From Hydrocarboniphaga sp965279055 (GTDB lineage Bacteria > Pseudomonadota > Gammaproteobacteria > Nevskiales > Nevskiaceae): a DNA stretch of 64,000 nucleotides. Below, piece by piece: positions 44,106 through 52,266 of this stretch. Each line of letters starts with the position of its first letter. Within the stretch, counting starts at the first letter, position 1. Location: the NCBI RefSeq assembly GCF_965279055.1, contig NZ_OZ257125.1, positions 620,001 to 684,000 on the forward strand, written 5' to 3'. The position numbers and the translations under genes were made by a program. Under the pieces are notes generated by a model. That model saw nothing but the letters and a program-made list of their open reading frames with translations, searched no databases and was not told where the DNA came from.

Positions 44106-44668
44106 CTCATCACGTAGAGCAGCGCGAAGATGATCACCCACAGGAAGTCGACCATGTGCCAGTAAATGCCGGTGTCGTCGACGATCTGATGGTTGCGTCG
44201 CTGCGGGCCGTGCAGCTGCCAGGCGACCACGCCGAGGAAGACGAAGCCGATCAGCACGTGCAGCACGTGGATGCCGGTCAGGAAGTAGTAGTAGGAATAG
44301 AACTCGTTGGTCGACAGCTCGATGCCGGCGCGGATCTTGGTCGTCCACTCGTACAGCTTGCCGCAGACGAACAGCGCGCCGCAGGCGATGGTCAGATAAA
44401 CCAGCCGGCTCGCCTGCGCGTAACGCCGCTCGCGCGAGGCCTGTACGCAGCGTGCCATGAACCAGGAGCTGAGCAGCAGCAGCAGGGTGTTGGCGAAGCC
44501 GAGCCCGGCGTTGAGTTGCTGCTGGGACTGCAGGAACAGCTCCGCGTTCTGTGCGCGGAAGTACATGTAGACCAGGAAATAGCCGCTGAAGGTGATCGCC
44601 TCGAACAGTACCAGCACCCAGATGTCGCGCTGGATCGGCTCGGCCTGCCGTGCTTGGCCGATGTTCAT
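44102..44668 (-). CDS. Heme-copper oxidase subunit III / NorE-like protein
   Basis: 188 residues with five helices. Family marks: LFEAITFSGYFLVYMYFR, TGIHVLHVLIGFVFLG and YWHMVDFLWVIIFALLYVMR at the end. ATG overlaps the preceding gene (ATGA). In known operons NorE accompanies a catalytic subunit; here it is followed by a NorF-like protein and preceded by two paralogous membrane proteins instead. Confidence 0.85.
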   Translation of the reverse strand: MNIGQARQAEPIQRDIWVLVLFEAITFSGYFLVYMYFRAQNAELFLQSQQQLNAGLGFANTLLLLLSSWFMARCVQASRERRYAQASRLVYLTIACGALFVCGKLYEWTTKIRAGIELSTNEFYSYYYFLTGIHVLHVLIGFVFLGVVAWQLHGPQRRNHQIVDDTGIYWHMVDFLWVIIFALLYVMR

Positions 44669-45474
44669 GCCGAGGCTCCGGACGCGACCGCTTTCAGCGG
44701 CGGCAGCGGGCCGTCGCCGAGGTCGTCGCGCAGGATCATCTTGCGCAGCAGGGTGATGAAAATCACCGTGTAGACCGCGAACACGACGGTGTCGATCCAG
44801 AACGCGACGATGCCGTTCCAGGCGAATACGCCGCTGGAGAAAATCCAGCAGGGGCTGACCACGACTTCGGTCAGCGCGTTGCAGATGTTCAGATAGCCGA
44901 ACCAGCGCGGGAACACGCGGTTCTTGTCGAGCAGCACCGCGGTCATCCACACCAGCGTGCCGATCAGGAACACGCCCATGGTGCCGTTGAAGCACAGGAT
45001 GCCCATGTCGTAGATCAGGTGCGTCAGCTCGGGATCGCGCTCCGGCCGCATCGCGCCGACGGTCAAGGTCACCGCGGTCAGCAGCATGCCCGGGGTGGCG
45101 CTGAGCGAGTAGATCGCGACGTAGGAATAGCCGAAGGCCTTGCTGACCGACATGCGCCGCATCGAGTAGCCGATCAGCGCATTGCAGGCGGCGACCAGGC
45201 CCGAGACCATGAAGATGATGCCGAAGCCGATCAGCAGGCCGTTGTGATTGTCGCTGAACCACTGCAGCACGCGTGGCGTGTCCCACCAGGGTTTCGGCGG
45301 CGGTATCACGCGCGTCATCAGGCAGAAAACGACGCCGAACAGGTTGTAGAAAAACACCATCGCGTACCAGATGATCCACAGCTCGACCTTGGGATCATGG
45401 CGCCAATGCCAGGCGATGCGGCCGAGCCGGCCCGTGGGTCGCTTTGGCGCGCCGATGGCGGGTGCCGCGCTCAT
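44665..45474 (-). CDS. Polytopic membrane protein of unknown family (paralogue B)
   Basis: 269 residues with about six helices. Paralogous to the preceding gene: both share the order DPHN/SDNHN, AFRPER/AMRPER, PEMIQFFNDM/PELTHLIYDMG and a C-terminal AWDGxxSFW / AWNGIVAFW before the last helix. It overlaps both neighbours by ATGA. No cofactor motif that I recognise. Likely part of a membrane complex with the NorE/NorF-like proteins. Confidence 0.75.
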   Translation of the reverse strand: MSAAPAIGAPKRPTGRLGRIAWHWRHDPKVELWIIWYAMVFFYNLFGVVFCLMTRVIPPPKPWWDTPRVLQWFSDNHNGLLIGFGIIFMVSGLVAACNALIGYSMRRMSVSKAFGYSYVAIYSLSATPGMLLTAVTLTVGAMRPERDPELTHLIYDMGILCFNGTMGVFLIGTLVWMTAVLLDKNRVFPRWFGYLNICNALTEVVVSPCWIFSSGVFAWNGIVAFWIDTVVFAVYTVIFITLLRKMILRDDLGDGPLPPLKAVASGASA

Positions 45475-46199
45475 GCGGCGAGCGCCTCTTCGCGGCGTTG
45501 CCGGTAAAGATTGCCGCCGACCTGCAGCGCCATGACCACGATCCACAGTGTGATCGCGGCGTTGCGCAGCCAGAACGAGATCAGCCCGTCCCAGGCCAGC
45601 GGACCGCTCAGGCTCACGGCCGAGAACGAGGCCGGCGCCAGCGCTGCGGCCACCGCCAGATTGAAGTGCGCGACCCAGGTCCTGAACACCGGGCGCGGCT
45701 GCCGGTCCAGATAGATCGCCAGCGCCAGGAACACGCATTGCGCGATCAGAAAACCGACCTGGCCGATGAACGTGACCCAGGCCATGTCGTTGAAGAACTG
45801 GATCATCTCCGGACTGCGTTCGGGGCGGAACGCGGCCAGCAGCCAGAACAGCGTGGCGATCGCGAACAGCGAGGGCCCGCCGGTCAGGCAGCCCAGATAG
45901 CAGTAGCTCAGCACCGGCGTGTGGTGTCGCATGCGCCGGATCTGCATCACGATCAGCGCCAGGAACGGGATCAGGCCGACCGCGAACCAGTTGAACATGA
46001 TCATGCTGTAGCGGATGCGTGGCAGGTTGTGCGGATCGCGGTAGAACGCGGCGACCTCGTCCGCGCTCATGGTCGGCGACATCGGCTCGGTGAAGCCCGG
46101 GAACAACAGGAAGGCCGCGAACCACAGCAGGCCCAGCACCGGCACCGTCCACAGCAGGATCAGTTCGCCACTGGTTTTCTGTGCGGAAATAGTTTGCAT
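45471..46199 (-). CDS. Polytopic membrane protein of unknown family (paralogue A)
   Basis: 242 residues with six to seven helices. N-terminal helix LILLWTVPVLGLLWFAAFLLF, then a loop TMSADEVAAFYRDPHNLPRIRYSM before the next helix, and GPLAWDGLISFWLRNAAITLW near the end. It starts 25 bases after the TonB receptor and overlaps the next gene, so it is probably in the receptor's operon. Function unknown. Confidence 0.75.
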   Translation of the reverse strand: MQTISAQKTSGELILLWTVPVLGLLWFAAFLLFPGFTEPMSPTMSADEVAAFYRDPHNLPRIRYSMIMFNWFAVGLIPFLALIVMQIRRMRHHTPVLSYCYLGCLTGGPSLFAIATLFWLLAAFRPERSPEMIQFFNDMAWVTFIGQVGFLIAQCVFLALAIYLDRQPRPVFRTWVAHFNLAVAAALAPASFSAVSLSGPLAWDGLISFWLRNAAITLWIVVMALQVGGNLYRQRREEALAA

Positions 46200-46224
46200 G
46201 GACGATCGCCCCGTTGCTTGTCGA

Positions 46225-48735
46225 CTAGTTGTCGCCGCCCCAGCGATAGCTGAGGTTGAGGCCGAGGATGCGCGGCTCTGAATAGATCGCGGCCTGGATG
46301 TACGTCAGATGCCACTGGTTGCTGTTGGAGATGCGGTATTCCTTGTCGGCGAGATTGCTGCCGTAGAACTGCGCGTCGAACGCCGAGCCGAAAATATGGT
46401 TCCAGCTGAGGCTGGCGTTGATCAGGCCGGCCGCGGGCAGGCGCGCGCCGGGTTCGTCTTCCGGCAAGGTGGTCTGCCCGCTATAGCGGGCCGCGGTCCA
46501 GGTATAGGTGCCCGACATTTCAACGTCGCCGTACGAGGCATCCAGCGGCAGCAGATAGCGTCCGGAGACGCTGAACTGATGCTTGGGCGCCTCGTACGGA
46601 ATGCAGCTGAGTTCGAGCACGCTGCCGCGCTGTTTCTGCTGGCCGCTGCAATCCAGCTGCTGCGTGGCGCCGCCGTAGAGCAGGTCGAACTTCTTGTACT
46701 CGCCGTGGGTGTAGCCATAGCTGCCGACCAGCGTGAAGCCGTGGAAAGGCTGCACCGTCGCATCCATCTCGAAGCCGGCGACGGCGGCCTTGCCGACGTT
46801 GAACACCGCCTGGCCGAGCTGCGGTACCGGGCTCACCGAGTTCGGCGGTACGTAGCTGTCGGCACCGGCTTTCTGCAGATCGGAATAGTCGGTGTAGTAC
46901 ACCGCCGAGTTCAGTCGCACCGGCATGTCGGCGATTTCGAAATCGATCTTCTCGCCGATTTCGTAATTGGTCACGTACTCGGGCTTGTAGGTGTAATGAT
47001 CGGGATTGACCACCACCACCGACATGCCGCCGGATTTGTAGCCGCGGCTGATCTTGCCGTACAGCAGGCTGGCGCCGATCTTGTAATCGAGGCCGACGGT
47101 GTAGGTCAGCGCCGAGCCCGAGGTCTCGGCGTCGTGCGCGGCGTCGACCAGCGGCAAGGCGCCGGCCGCGGTCTGGCGGATCGAGGCCGTGCCTTGGGTG
47201 TTGTCCCAGGTGTAGCGCAGGCCGCCGGTCAGGCTCAGGCCCTGCAGCGCATCGACCAGCGCGCCCAGATCGTAAGTCGCCTGCGCAAACGGCGCGGCCG
47301 ACCACTTGCTGATGTCGTAGCGCTGCAGTACGTCGACGAAGAACAGCGAGGTGCCGTCGATTTCGCCCTGGGAATCGGTATGTTCGTAATAGCCGCCGGC
47401 GACGTACTTGAGCGTGCCGTCGAGCGCGCTGCCCTGCAGCTGCAGCTCCTCGGTGACGGTTTTCAGATCGGTTTCGTAGGAGTCGTCCGGATTGACGAAG
47501 TCGTTGAACGCTGCGCGCGAGCCGTCCAGATCCCAGCGGTACTGGTGCTTGAATGCCGAGTAGCTGGCGATGTTGCGCAGCGTGACTTCATCGCTGAGGT
47601 CGTAGCGGAAGTTGTCGATCACCGCGCCGGTGCGCAGCTGGTCGGTGGGGTCGGCGCTGAGCTGTACCCGGCGGTTGCCGCGTGCCTGCTGGTCGTCGAG
47701 GATGTCCTGGCCGCAGTTGCTCGAAGGCCCGAACAGGTTCAGCACCACGCAGCCGAGATTCAGGGTCTGCGTCAGATCCAGCCCCGGAATCTGCGACAGC
47801 GCGCCGAGCCCGACCGTCGCCGGGATCGCCTGGTTCAGGCCTTCGCGGTTGATGTTCTTGATTACCGTCGCGGTGCCGTTGTCGTTGCTGTCGGTGTAAT
47901 AGCCGAGCAGGTAATTCTCGGTGCGCTCGGTCGGCCGCCAGGTCAGGCCGAAGCGCGAGGTCCAGTAGTGCTTGCTGTCGTAGTCCTTGCCGGTGTCGAT
48001 GTCGCGGGTGAAGCCGTCGCGCTGCATGAACTGGCCGCCAAAGCGCGCCATCAGCGTGTCGTCGACGATCGGCAGATTGACCGTGCCCTCGTAGCTGCGA
48101 CCGGAATAGCCACTGGCGCCGGCGCGCAGCGCGGCCGAGAAATCGTCGGTCGGCTTGTGCGGCTCCAGCAGCATCGCGCCGCCGGTGGTGTTGCGGCCGA
48201 ACAAGGTGCCCTGCGAGCCTTTCAGGATCTGCACGTTGGCGAGATCGTAGAACTTGCCTGGGCCGCCCTGATAGTTGGCGACCGGGTCCGACGGCAGCGC
48301 CACTTCGGCGAGGTAGATCACCACGCCGGGGCTGGCGCCGAACTGCGCGCCCTGGCCGCGGATCGTCGGCGACTCGGTGTTGCGCATCTGGCTGTTGGCG
48401 CCGATCACCAGCGAGGGCACCCGGCCCTGCAGATCCTGCGGTGTATTGATCTGCTCGCGTTGCAGATCGTTGGCGTTCATCACCGCCACCGCCACCGGCA
48501 CGTCCTGCAGGCTTTCCTCGGTGCGGCGCGCGGTGATCACCACTTCTTCGATCGTGTTGGCCGGTGCCTGACGCTTCGGCTGCGGTGCCGGCGCGTCGGC
48601 CGCGCCGTCGACCGCGATCGCGTCGTAAGTCGGCGCGTCCGGCTTGCTGTCGCTGGACTGCGCATCCGCCAGCGTCGGGCACAGCCACAGCGCGATGGCG
48701 CCGCGCAGCAGCACTCGTTTGTAATCGGGCTTCAT
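46225..48735 (-). CDS. TonB-dependent outer-membrane receptor
   Basis: 836 residues from ATG 48735 with GGAGG 6 bases upstream. Signal peptide (LLRGAIALWLCPTLADA), then TonB-box-like region, plug domain with IEEVVITARRTEESLQDVPVAVAV and the NVQILKGSQGTLFGRNTTGGAM signature, and a beta-barrel ending in a C-terminal aromatic strand (LNLSYRW before GGDN). This type is common in Sphingomonads and steroid- or terpenoid-degrading bacteria for uptake of large hydrophobic compounds. Substrate unknown. Confidence 0.93.
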   Translation of the reverse strand: MKPDYKRVLLRGAIALWLCPTLADAQSSDSKPDAPTYDAIAVDGAADAPAPQPKRQAPANTIEEVVITARRTEESLQDVPVAVAVMNANDLQREQINTPQDLQGRVPSLVIGANSQMRNTESPTIRGQGAQFGASPGVVIYLAEVALPSDPVANYQGGPGKFYDLANVQILKGSQGTLFGRNTTGGAMLLEPHKPTDDFSAALRAGASGYSGRSYEGTVNLPIVDDTLMARFGGQFMQRDGFTRDIDTGKDYDSKHYWTSRFGLTWRPTERTENYLLGYYTDSNDNGTATVIKNINREGLNQAIPATVGLGALSQIPGLDLTQTLNLGCVVLNLFGPSSNCGQDILDDQQARGNRRVQLSADPTDQLRTGAVIDNFRYDLSDEVTLRNIASYSAFKHQYRWDLDGSRAAFNDFVNPDDSYETDLKTVTEELQLQGSALDGTLKYVAGGYYEHTDSQGEIDGTSLFFVDVLQRYDISKWSAAPFAQATYDLGALVDALQGLSLTGGLRYTWDNTQGTASIRQTAAGALPLVDAAHDAETSGSALTYTVGLDYKIGASLLYGKISRGYKSGGMSVVVVNPDHYTYKPEYVTNYEIGEKIDFEIADMPVRLNSAVYYTDYSDLQKAGADSYVPPNSVSPVPQLGQAVFNVGKAAVAGFEMDATVQPFHGFTLVGSYGYTHGEYKKFDLLYGGATQQLDCSGQQKQRGSVLELSCIPYEAPKHQFSVSGRYLLPLDASYGDVEMSGTYTWTAARYSGQTTLPEDEPGARLPAAGLINASLSWNHIFGSAFDAQFYGSNLADKEYRISNSNQWHLTYIQAAIYSEPRILGLNLSYRWGGDN

Positions 48736-48877
48736 TCTTCCTCCGCCGACGAATGCCGATCTGATGTCGGTTTCGTGTCGCAGGAACACGGTAGTCAGGC
48801 CGGTATCGGCGGTCTACGCTGAGTTAGGGCCTGCACGTTGAATTCGGGCCAGCGAAAGGCGGGCCGGCCCGGCACGC

Positions 48878-49765
48878 TTACTGGAAGATCAGCTCGCGGC
48901 GGCGGCGCTGGCGCGACGCGGATTGCTGGTACTGCCCCGGCGTGATGCCGGCGCCGCGGCGGAACGCCGAGCAGAAGTTCGATGACGACGAAAAGCCCAG
49001 CCTGCTCGCCACCGAGGCGACGCTTTCGTCGGCGGCGAGCAGGCGCATCGCATGGGTGATCTGGCGCTCGGCCACGTAGTCGCCGACCGAGCAGCCGCGT
49101 ACCGCGCGGAAGCTGCGCGTCAGCTGGCGTACCGAGACGCCGCACAGTGCGGCCAGCTCCTGCAGGCCGGCGCTTTCCCGCACTTCGGCCAGGCGCTCCT
49201 CGATGCGCCGCAGCTGCCACGGCGCCAGCTGTCCCTGCAGCGGGCGCTCCGGCAGCGCCGCGCCGTAGCGCAACAGGTCCACGCCCATTTGCGCGGCGAT
49301 CGACTCGACCAGGATCTTGCTGGCGAAGCCCGGATTCATTACCTCGTCGGCCAGCCGCAGCATCTGGTGGCGCACGTTGGCATCGCGCACGTCCAGGCCG
49401 AGCAGCAGAAAGCGCGTGTCCATGTCCGGCAGGCGGTCGAACAGCGCCAGGATCGGTGGCAGCTCGAGCTGGCAGACCAGCGACGACAGCGAGCGCGCCT
49501 CGTCGCTGCAGGCGGCCATGTCGACCGTCGGCGGCAGCACGAACAGCTCGCCGATGCGCTCGTAGTGGCTGGAACTCCAATGGTCGACGAAGCAGGCGCG
49601 GGCGCTGCGATGCCGCGAATTGAGGCAGAGCTCGACGCGGATGCTGTCATCAATTCGCAGTACGCTGGCCGGCGGTGCGCTGAAGTCGTAGCGCACCCGC
49701 TGCACGCGAGCACTGGTCGTGCTCAGCTGAGCTTCGACCAGCATGGAGGCGCGTGGGGCTTGCAT
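48878..49765 (-). CDS. AraC-family transcriptional regulator
   Basis: 295 residues. C-terminal double helix-turn-helix from about 190 to 290 (LQELAALCGVSVRQLTRSFRAVRGCSVGDYVAERQI, VASVASRLGFSSSSNFCSAFRRGAGITPGQYQQ). The N-terminal half is a variable sensor resembling those that bind hydrophobic ligands. Divergent from the P450 gene and upstream of the TonB receptor on the same strand, so it may regulate either. Confidence 0.9.
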   Translation of the reverse strand: MQAPRASMLVEAQLSTTSARVQRVRYDFSAPPASVLRIDDSIRVELCLNSRHRSARACFVDHWSSSHYERIGELFVLPPTVDMAACSDEARSLSSLVCQLELPPILALFDRLPDMDTRFLLLGLDVRDANVRHQMLRLADEVMNPGFASKILVESIAAQMGVDLLRYGAALPERPLQGQLAPWQLRRIEERLAEVRESAGLQELAALCGVSVRQLTRSFRAVRGCSVGDYVAERQITHAMRLLAADESVASVASRLGFSSSSNFCSAFRRGAGITPGQYQQSASRQRRRRELIFQ

Positions 49766-49868
49766 CGGCGACGGGATACCCTAACGCGCCGCTATTAGTC
49801 AACAGGGTTGCCTGTAGAGGAAAGCCACGCGCTTTTTTGCCGGGCCCATCTGTGAAAACTGGCGCGAC

Positions 49869-49874
49869 TATATT
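49869..49874 (+). promoter_or_regulatory. Candidate -10 of the P450 promoter
   Basis: TATATT, 6 bases before an ATG at 49881. If it is used, the transcript could be leaderless and the P450 would gain about 25 N-terminal residues. A -35 is not clear. Confidence 0.4.
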
Positions 49875-49955
49875 AAAGTCATGTCTCTGACGCCAATTTG
49901 CACTGCTCAGACTCGCACGAACCGCTTGCCCCGTACCTCACGCACGAGAATGCAC

Positions 49956-51524
49956 ATGAATGCACCGACGATTTCCTGGGATCCCTACAATCCCGAACTG
50001 TCCCGTGATCCCTATCCGACGTACCGGCGGATGCGCGAGGAAGCGCCGCTGTACTACAACGAAGAGCATGATTTTTACGCGCTGACCCGTTACGCCGATG
50101 TCGAGCATGGCCTGCGCGACAAGGACAACATGAGTTCGGGCTACGGCGACATCCTCGAGTTCATCAAGGCCAAGTCGCGCATGCCCGATGCGGTGTTCAT
50201 CCATCAGGATCCGCCGGTGCACAGCGCCTATCGCAGCCTGATGCAGCGCATCATCACGCCCAAGCGCATGCTCGGCGTCGAGGCAGAGATCCGCAAGCTC
50301 TGCGCACGCAGCCTGGATCCGCTGGTCGGCTCCGATCGCTTCGATTTCATCACCAATCTCGGCGCCGAAATGCCGATGCGCGCGATCAGCGGCCTGCTCG
50401 GCATTCCGGAAGAAGACCAGACCGCGATTCGCGAGTCGGTCGACGCGCGCATGCGCACCGAGGCCGGCAAGCCGATCGATCTGTCCAAGCAGGCCGATCT
50501 GCAGGTCGAGGCGCTGGGCAACTTCGACGAATACATCAAGTGGCGCGAAAAGAATCCGTCGGACGACATGATGACGGAGTTGCTGCAGGCGGATTTCAAC
50601 GATCCGGCCACCGGCAGCAAGCGCAAGCTGACGCGCGACGAGATCAGCGCGATCGTCAACGTCGTTGCCGGCGCCGGCAACGAAACCACCAACCGCCTGA
50701 TCGGCTGGATGGGCAAGACCCTCGCCGAGAATCCCGACCAGCGCCGCCAGATCGCGCAGGATGCGAAGCTGATCCCGCAGGCGATCGAAGAGCTGCTGCG
50801 CTTCGAGCCGCCCGGCCCGTTCATGGCGCGCTACGTCACCAACGACATCGAGTACTACGGCCAGAAGATTCCCAAGGGCAGCGCGCTGCTGCTGATGGTG
50901 GCCGCGGCCAATCGCGACGAGCGCCGCTTCGTCAACGGCGACAAGTTCGACATCCATCGCGAAGTGCGTCCGCACATGACCTTCGGCAACGGCATCCACG
51001 TCTGCATCGGTGCGCCGCTGGCGCGCATGGAAGGCCGCGTGGCGATGGAAGAAATCCTCAAGCGCTTTCCGGAATGGGAAGTGGACTACGACAACGCGGT
51101 GCTGTCGTCGACCTCCACCGTGCGTGGCTGGGATTCGCTGCCGGTCTGGGTCGGTTCCAAGCCGAAGAACGCGACGATCTCGGCGCCCAAGCCGGCGCCT
51201 GCTGCGCCTGCCGAGCCGGCCGGGCCGGTGCCGCTGGAGGGCAAGTGGAACGTGACGGTGAAAGGCCCGACCGGCCCGCAGCCGGCGGTGCTGGTGCTGG
51301 AGAAGAGCGGCGACAGCTTCACCGGTGCGCAGACCGGCGACGGCAACACCTCGCAGATCATCGACTTCAAGTACGACGGCAAGAACATCAGCTGGGCCAA
51401 CCAGATCACCAAGCCGATGAAGCTGAAAGTCGAGTTCAAGGGCGAGGTCGTCGGCAACACCATTACCGGCAAGGCCAAGGCCGGATTCATGGGCTCGTAT
51501 CCGTTCACCGCGATCAAGGCCTGA
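49956..51524 (+). CDS. Cytochrome P450 with fused C-terminal beta domain
   Basis: 522 residues from ATG 49956. Residues 1 to about 405 are a complete soluble bacterial P450: I-helix AGAGNETT (238-245), K-helix EELLRFEPP, heme motif FGNGIHVCIGAPLAR with C350. Then a Pro/Ala linker (about 408-425) and a 97-residue beta-rich domain (426-522): GKWNVTVKGPTGPQPAVLVL, GEVVGNTITGKAKAGFMG and a PFTA ending. This tail resembles domains found at the ends of some hydrolases but is not usual in P450s. The ferredoxin gene starts 9 bases later. Alternative starts at 49950 and 49881. Confidence 0.92.
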   Translation: MNAPTISWDPYNPELSRDPYPTYRRMREEAPLYYNEEHDFYALTRYADVEHGLRDKDNMSSGYGDILEFIKAKSRMPDAVFIHQDPPVHSAYRSLMQRIITPKRMLGVEAEIRKLCARSLDPLVGSDRFDFITNLGAEMPMRAISGLLGIPEEDQTAIRESVDARMRTEAGKPIDLSKQADLQVEALGNFDEYIKWREKNPSDDMMTELLQADFNDPATGSKRKLTRDEISAIVNVVAGAGNETTNRLIGWMGKTLAENPDQRRQIAQDAKLIPQAIEELLRFEPPGPFMARYVTNDIEYYGQKIPKGSALLLMVAAANRDERRFVNGDKFDIHREVRPHMTFGNGIHVCIGAPLARMEGRVAMEEILKRFPEWEVDYDNAVLSSTSTVRGWDSLPVWVGSKPKNATISAPKPAPAAPAEPAGPVPLEGKWNVTVKGPTGPQPAVLVLEKSGDSFTGAQTGDGNTSQIIDFKYDGKNISWANQITKPMKLKVEFKGEVVGNTITGKAKAGFMGSYPFTAIKA

Positions 51525-51533
51525 GCTGCCCGA

Positions 51534-51857
51534 ATGCCGAAGATCGTCTACATCGAGCACGACGGCAGGGAGCACGTGGTCGACGCGAAACTGGGCAGCA
51601 GCCTGATGCAGACCGCGCTCGACAACGCGGTGCCCGGCATCCTCGGCGACTGTGGCGGTGCCTGCTCCTGCGGCACCTGCCACTGTTACGTCGATGCGGC
51701 CTGGGAAAACAAGCTGCCGCCGATTGGAGAGAACGAGGAGGTGATGCTCGAAGGCACCCTGCACACCGAGAGCAACAGCCGCCTCAGCTGCCAGCTCGAA
51801 GTCACGCCGGATCTGGACGGCCTGGTGTTGAGGTTGCCGAAGAGTCAGGTGATGTAG
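51534..51857 (+). CDS. [2Fe-2S] ferredoxin (adrenodoxin/putidaredoxin type)
   Basis: 107 residues. Cluster ligands C40, C46, C49 and C86 in the pattern Cx5Cx2C...C (DCGGACSCGTCHCYV, RLSCQLEV). Two further Cys, 44 and 51, lie among them. Starts 9 bases after the P450, so it is its likely electron donor. No ferredoxin reductase is present in the window. A strong terminator follows. Confidence 0.95.
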   Translation: MPKIVYIEHDGREHVVDAKLGSSLMQTALDNAVPGILGDCGGACSCGTCHCYVDAAWENKLPPIGENEEVMLEGTLHTESNSRLSCQLEVTPDLDGLVLRLPKSQVM

Positions 51858-51880
51858 CTTTTTTGTTTGACGCTTGATCC

Positions 51881-51915
51881 GGGGGCGGCACCGCAAGGTA
51901 CCGCCCCTTTTTTTG
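51881..51915 (+). terminator. Intrinsic terminator of the P450-ferredoxin operon
   Basis: GGGGCGGCACC-GCAA-GGTACCGCCCC (one mismatch) followed by seven T. Confidence 0.9.
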
Positions 51916-51994
51916 GTCCCGACGACCGCAGGCTGCGGGCGCTGCGTCGGGCGCATGCGGGCGAGAGCGGCCAGAGGCCGACTGCCTGGCGACT

Positions 51995-52099
51995 TCAGTA
52001 GTGGTTCGGCTTGCGCACCATCGACACGATCGCGTCGGCGATGTCGGCAAACACGGCGGTGCCCATCGCGGTCATCAGCAGCGAGCAGAGAATGGTCAT
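51995..52099 (-). CDS. 34-residue small membrane peptide
   Basis: Begins MTILCSLLMTAMGTAVFADI and ends VRKPNHY, one predicted helix with a basic tail. AGGAG lies 6-7 bases before the ATG. It is divergent from the tetR gene and shares its operator region, so the TetR protein may control it. No known family. Confidence 0.6.
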   Translation of the reverse strand: MTILCSLLMTAMGTAVFADIADAIVSMVRKPNHY

Positions 52100-52150
52100 G
52101 GCGTACTCCTGGTCAAAAAGTCGGTGGAACCCGATGCATGCCATTCTTTC

Positions 52151-52213
52151 CAATATTGAGTAATAAGTCAATATTGAACTAATAACCAGTATAGAAAGTC
52201 CATGCAATATTGA
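52151..52213. promoter_or_regulatory. Triple CAATATTGA operator, 18-bp phased
   Basis: CAATATTGA at 52151, 52169 and 52205: start-to-start distances 18 and 36. Each contains the palindrome CAATATTG; the middle one extends to TTCAATATTGAA-like symmetry. The site lies in the only A+T-rich stretch here, between the small membrane peptide and tetR, and overlaps likely -10 elements. Confidence 0.8.
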
Positions 52214-52266
52214 CTTTGCCGCCAGCGCTGCCGAAGATCCGGCGACCAAAAACTGGAGTTGCCGCG

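Noticed and set aside
46309..48822. An 837-codon open frame on the + strand
   Set aside because: Antisense to the TonB receptor; no recognisable domains.
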